DNA from: Bacteroidales bacterium | Lineage (GTDB): Bacteria > Bacteroidota > Bacteroidia > Bacteroidales > Muribaculaceae | Assembly: GCA_029218425.1 (NCBI GenBank) | Contig: JAQXRH010000046.1 | Span: 1 to 55,343 of the forward strand | Direction: 5' to 3' | Length of the DNA: 55,343 nucleotides | Translations under genes and position numbers: made by a program | Notes under the pieces: generated by a model | Told to the model about the DNA's origin: nothing | The model's input: the letters and a program-made list of their open reading frames with translations, nothing else | Database searches by the model: none | Shown: positions 52,910 through 55,343 of the stretch, piece after piece | Position numbering within the stretch: position 1 is the first letter of the stretch | How the letters are laid out: each line of letters begins with the position of its first letter

Positions 52910-52999
52910 TTATTTCTTCTTGTGACGATTCTTTCTCAGACGTTTCTTACGTTTGTGTGTAGCCATCTTATGGCCTTTTCTTTTTTTACCGCTGGGCAT
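52910..52999 (-). CDS. 29-residue basic protein with COX24/AURKAIP1 (mS38-like) motif
   Basis: This tiny gene encodes MPSGKKRKGHKMATHKRKKR followed by LRKNRHKKK, 17 Lys or Arg in 29 residues. The HKMATHKRKKRLRKN pattern is the COX24/AURKAIP1 signature of the mitochondrial ribosomal protein mS38, and very similar proteins are widespread in Bacteroidetes, where they are thought to be part of the ribosome. It lies between HU and RNase G, as I recall from other Bacteroidales. The ATG 52997-52999 is the only start and TAA ends it at 52910-52912. Ribosomal location is established knowledge for the family only in part; here it is inference. Confidence 0.85.
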   Translation of the reverse strand: MPSGKKRKGHKMATHKRKKRLRKNRHKKK

Positions 53000-53081
53000 T
53001 TGATGTTACGATTAAAAAGTTGATAAATAAGATTATACTCTCTAAGGATTTTGATGTCGAATGACTCTGTCTTTCCCTTAA

Positions 53082-53354
53082 TTATTTGACATCTTCCATG
53101 AACACTTTAGCGGGCTTGAAGGCCGGGATGTTGTGCTCGGGGATGATGATGGTTGTATTTTTAGAGATGTTGCGGGCTGTTTTCTCCGAACGTTTTTTGA
53201 TGATGAAGCTACCGAAACCGCGAAGATACACATTGTCGCCGTGAGCGAGTGAGTCCTTAACTACATCCATGAAATTCTCAACGGTTGTAAGTACGTTGGC
53301 CTTTTCAAGACCCGTACGTTTTGCGATTTCGTTAACGATGTCTGCTTTAGTCAT
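53082..53354 (-). CDS. hup: HU-family DNA-binding protein
   Basis: HU bends and compacts DNA as a dimer. The 90-residue protein has the standard N-terminal helices (MTKADIVNEIAKRTG) and the conserved GFGSFIIKKRSEKTARN strand-arm transition, with a FKPAKVF end. The proline arm IIIPEHNIPAFKPAK is present. Length is typical. It lies 82 bases upstream of the 29-residue gene on the same strand. Confidence 0.96.
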   Translation of the reverse strand: MTKADIVNEIAKRTGLEKANVLTTVENFMDVVKDSLAHGDNVYLRGFGSFIIKKRSEKTARNISKNTTIIIPEHNIPAFKPAKVFMEDVK

Positions 53355-53509
53355 TGTTGTATGTATTTTTTTTATTTAAGTTAATATATTAGTCCTCAAT
53401 TGTTTACTTGGCAAAATGGCAAGGGCGCCGTTTTGCAGATGCAAATATCGCATTTTTTTTTGAATTGTGTACAATTTTTATGCATCTTTTTTTAATAATC
53501 TGCAATCTT

Positions 53510-54280
53510 TTACCAATTTAGCAGTGCCGTAAGGTCGTGGAGCACGGCTACGCGTTGCCCCCGTATTGTGGCGGTATCCTCTTCGGCGTGACCCGAAAAG
53601 AGTATCGCTTGCCATCCGGCTTGCAATGCGCCGTAGATGTCGGTGTCGGGGTTGTCGCCTATCATCAGCGTCTCGGCAGCGGTGGCCGTTGACTGCTCCA
53701 AGGCATATTTATATATACGTGGGTCGGGCTTGTTGACGTTGATGTCGTCGCTGAGCACCACCCGGTCGACATAGGGCGCCAAGCCCGACGACTGTAGTTT
53801 GCGATGCTGTACGCCCCTGAAGCCGTTCGACAGTATGCCTATCTTGTATCCGCGGGCTTTGAGATGGGCCACTGCCTCTACGGCGCCTTCTATCACCATG
53901 CCTGTGGCTCCGAGCGCGTCAAGATAGTCCTCGTCGAGCAACGGGTTGAGCCGCCGGTTCTCTTCGTCGGGCGCGCCCCCTTCCTGCAGGGGGAGGTAGA
54001 AGCGGTCGAAGCGCAGTTTCTGCTGCGTAATCAGCGCGGCGTTGTAGAGCTTCCAGAGCGCGGCGTTGTGCCGGTGGTACACGTCGATCCACTCCTGCAG
54101 CTCGCCGAAATAACGGTCCAACCGGTATTTGCGGTACACATGGTCCAATGCCACCAACGACGACGATGCGAAATCGTAGAGCGTGTCGTCGAGGTCGAAC
54201 CATATCCACCTCACCCCTGCGGGCGCATGGCTCAAATCGACGATTGTAGCCCCTTCTGCTATGTCGCTGTCTGTATTCAT
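53510..54280 (-). CDS. HAD-family phosphatase (YjjG-like)
   Basis: The 256-residue protein has the four HAD motifs: DLDDTLYDF (about 30-38, nucleophile Asp), SNGFRG (about 150), KPDPRIYKY and MIGDNPDTDIYGA. The cap between motifs is helical with RFYLPLQEGG, like YjjG-type pyrimidine nucleotidases and other class I HADs; substrate is uncertain. The frame extends to GTG 54289 right after the YhhQ stop; ATG 54280 is preferred, but translation could be coupled from the GTG. It is downstream of the queuosine transporter with a gap of 9 bases or less. Confidence 0.86.
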   Translation of the reverse strand: MNTDSDIAEGATIVDLSHAPAGVRWIWFDLDDTLYDFASSSLVALDHVYRKYRLDRYFGELQEWIDVYHRHNAALWKLYNAALITQQKLRFDRFYLPLQEGGAPDEENRRLNPLLDEDYLDALGATGMVIEGAVEAVAHLKARGYKIGILSNGFRGVQHRKLQSSGLAPYVDRVVLSDDINVNKPDPRIYKYALEQSTATAAETLMIGDNPDTDIYGALQAGWQAILFSGHAEEDTATIRGQRVAVLHDLTALLNW

Positions 54281-54289
54281 GTCGTTCAC

Positions 54290-54934
54290 CTATTTGCTTT
54301 CGGCTTTGCGTAGCCTGTCGACGGTGCATATCGTCACTGGCAATATGACTATCTCATATACAGTCTTGATGACTATCTGGGTTGCCATCAGCGATGCTAT
54401 CATGCCCCACGACAGCACTCCGGCAAAGGCTATTGGGAAGAATATCAGCGAGTCCACGCTCTCGCCGTAGACGGTCGACAATATGGCTCGCAGCGAGAAT
54501 CGCTTTGCGTCGTTGCCCGTATGCTTCATCCGGGCCATGGTGTAGGCATTGACCATCGACCCGCATAGGAATGCCAGGAAACTTGCCGCCACGATGCGAG
54601 GCACGCTGCCGTATATCTCTTCCATGGCATCTTGCGATGTCCATTCCGCCGACCCGGGCAGCGCTATCGACAGCTGCAATGCCAGGGTGACAAACAGGCT
54701 TGACGCGAACCCCAGCCATATCATTAGTTTGGCACGCTTCAGTCCGTAGACTTCCACCACGCAGTCGTTGATGATATACGATATCGGGAAGATGATGACT
54801 CCGGCTGTGATGGTGAGAGGCCCCAGGTCGATTGTTTTGATTTCTACTAAGTTGGCCACTATCAGACATATACAGAATGTCACGACGAGCACAAGGTATA
54901 GCACCGATACACGGCGATTGGCTATATTCTTCAT
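54290..54934 (-). CDS. yhhQ: Queuosine precursor transporter (YhhQ/VUT family)
   Basis: YhhQ carries queuosine precursors across the membrane. The 214-residue protein has six hydrophobic helices and the conserved polar segment FPISYIINDCVVEVYGLKRAK (about 51-71). The C-terminal half has a helix pair with ESVDSLIFFPIAF, typical of the VUT family. Length fits. Its promoter lies about 55-85 bases upstream. queA, at 40466-41515 in this window, would need precursor from such a carrier. Confidence 0.9.
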   Translation of the reverse strand: MKNIANRRVSVLYLVLVVTFCICLIVANLVEIKTIDLGPLTITAGVIIFPISYIINDCVVEVYGLKRAKLMIWLGFASSLFVTLALQLSIALPGSAEWTSQDAMEEIYGSVPRIVAASFLAFLCGSMVNAYTMARMKHTGNDAKRFSLRAILSTVYGESVDSLIFFPIAFAGVLSWGMIASLMATQIVIKTVYEIVILPVTICTVDRLRKAESK

Positions 54935-54988
54935 AATTTCTTGTTTTTAACGAGGTTGCAAGCACTCCGATTTCCCGCAAAGGGAACG

Positions 54989-55019
54989 CAAAGGTAATGT
55001 TTTTATCGCAATTAAGCAA
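54989..55019 (-). promoter_or_regulatory. Promoter of yhhQ
   Basis: On the minus strand TTG (55019-55017), 20 bases, TACCTTTG (54996-54989): good Bacteroidetes consensus. Confidence 0.6.
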
Positions 55020-55066
55020 TATTAATAGGGCGTTTCCGTTATTTTATTGACACCAATTTTTGCTTA

Positions 55067-55343
55067 ATGAAACGCCATATTGCATTATATTTCACAGCCT
55101 TCGTGGCCTTTGCGCTCGCGTTGCTCTCCTCTTGCATTGAGGATGGTATCACCACTTCGCCGTCCGACCAACCTGCCTATTCGGTCGACACTCTGAAGAT
55201 GGGGGAGATGTACACCCTGGAGGGCTCGCCAACCCGTCGCTTCACTGTCTATAATCACCACGATAAGATACTAAACATCAGTGCTATATCTTTGCGCGAT
55301 GATGACGAGGGTTTCTTCCGCCTCAATGTCGACGGCTTCTCCG
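55067..55343 (+). CDS. N-terminal part of a lipoprotein, cut by the window end
   Basis: The frame opens with ATG 55067 and stays open to the end. A basic start (MKRH), a hydrophobic stretch and the lipobox LSSC (Cys24) followed by acidic residues mark a lipoprotein. The mature part contains MGEMYTLEGSPTRRFTVYN and DDDEGFFRLNVDG, beta-rich with no domain I can name from so short a piece. It might be a surface-displayed repeat protein, but the rest is outside the window. It is divergent from yhhQ. Confidence 0.75.
   Translation, partial: MKRHIALYFTAFVAFALALLSSCIEDGITTSPSDQPAYSVDTLKMGEMYTLEGSPTRRFTVYNHHDKILNISAISLRDDDEGFFRLNVDGFS

Overview
The window reads as a chromosomal segment of a gut-type Bacteroidales bacterium, probably of the Muribaculaceae (the family assignment is inference). 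Supporting signs are a SusC/SusD polysaccharide utilization locus (PUL) with a hybrid two-component regulator, Bacteroidetes-type promoters (TTG, 18-21 nt, TAnnTTTG) in front of many genes, small families largely restricted to Bacteroidetes (DUF4492 before cydAB, DUF3098 next to ftsX, DUF4494 next to yggS, a 29-residue COX24/mS38-like basic protein near HU), and AT-rich spacers between GC-richer genes.

Layout. 1-640: the end of an unidentified gene and a small lipoprotein. 780-6791 (minus): gltB-gltD glutamate synthase. 7086-12787 (plus): a thiamin operon with a Bacteroidetes promoter, a TPP riboswitch, thiS, a fused TenI-ThiE, thiG, thiH, thiF, tenA and thiD, closed by a hairpin terminator; thiC is absent. 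12987-28329 (minus): a pectic galactan PUL consisting of HTCS regulator, SusC, SusD, SusE-like protein, two GH53 endo-galactanases and a GH2 beta-galactosidase. The GH2 gene carries an in-frame TAA at the codon for its catalytic acid/base glutamate. 28330-30144: a 1.8-kb stretch without a convincing gene that contains a good plus-strand promoter followed by hairpins. 30145-34067 (minus): transketolase and an FHS-type sugar transporter, which could take up and process the sugars released by the PUL. 34791-35942 (minus): yggS and DUF4494. 36153-39211 (plus): DUF4492, cydA, cydB, a cytochrome bd oxidase operon. 39291-44850 (minus): ftsX, DUF3098, uppP, truB, queA, DUF2148, yigZ. 45482-46693 (plus): a major OmpA-type porin-like protein. 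47100-48991 (plus): a BASS-type transporter and a Crp/Fnr regulator, bracketed by repeat-rich spacers. 48992-50266: repeat-rich spacer with three 73-bp tandem repeats and an orphan promoter. 50267-50893: an acyltransferase. 51086-54934 (minus): RNase G, the 29-aa COX24/mS38-like gene, HU, a HAD phosphatase and a queuosine-precursor transporter. The window ends inside a new lipoprotein gene on the plus strand.

The most interesting observations are the nonsense codon placed exactly on the GH2 catalytic glutamate, the thiC-less thiamin operon with a TenI-ThiE fusion and a cysteine-poor ThiF, two orphan promoters with downstream hairpins (candidate small RNAs), and a family of REP-like repeats including a 73-bp tandem array. 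No tRNA, rRNA, CRISPR array, insertion sequence or phage gene was found.
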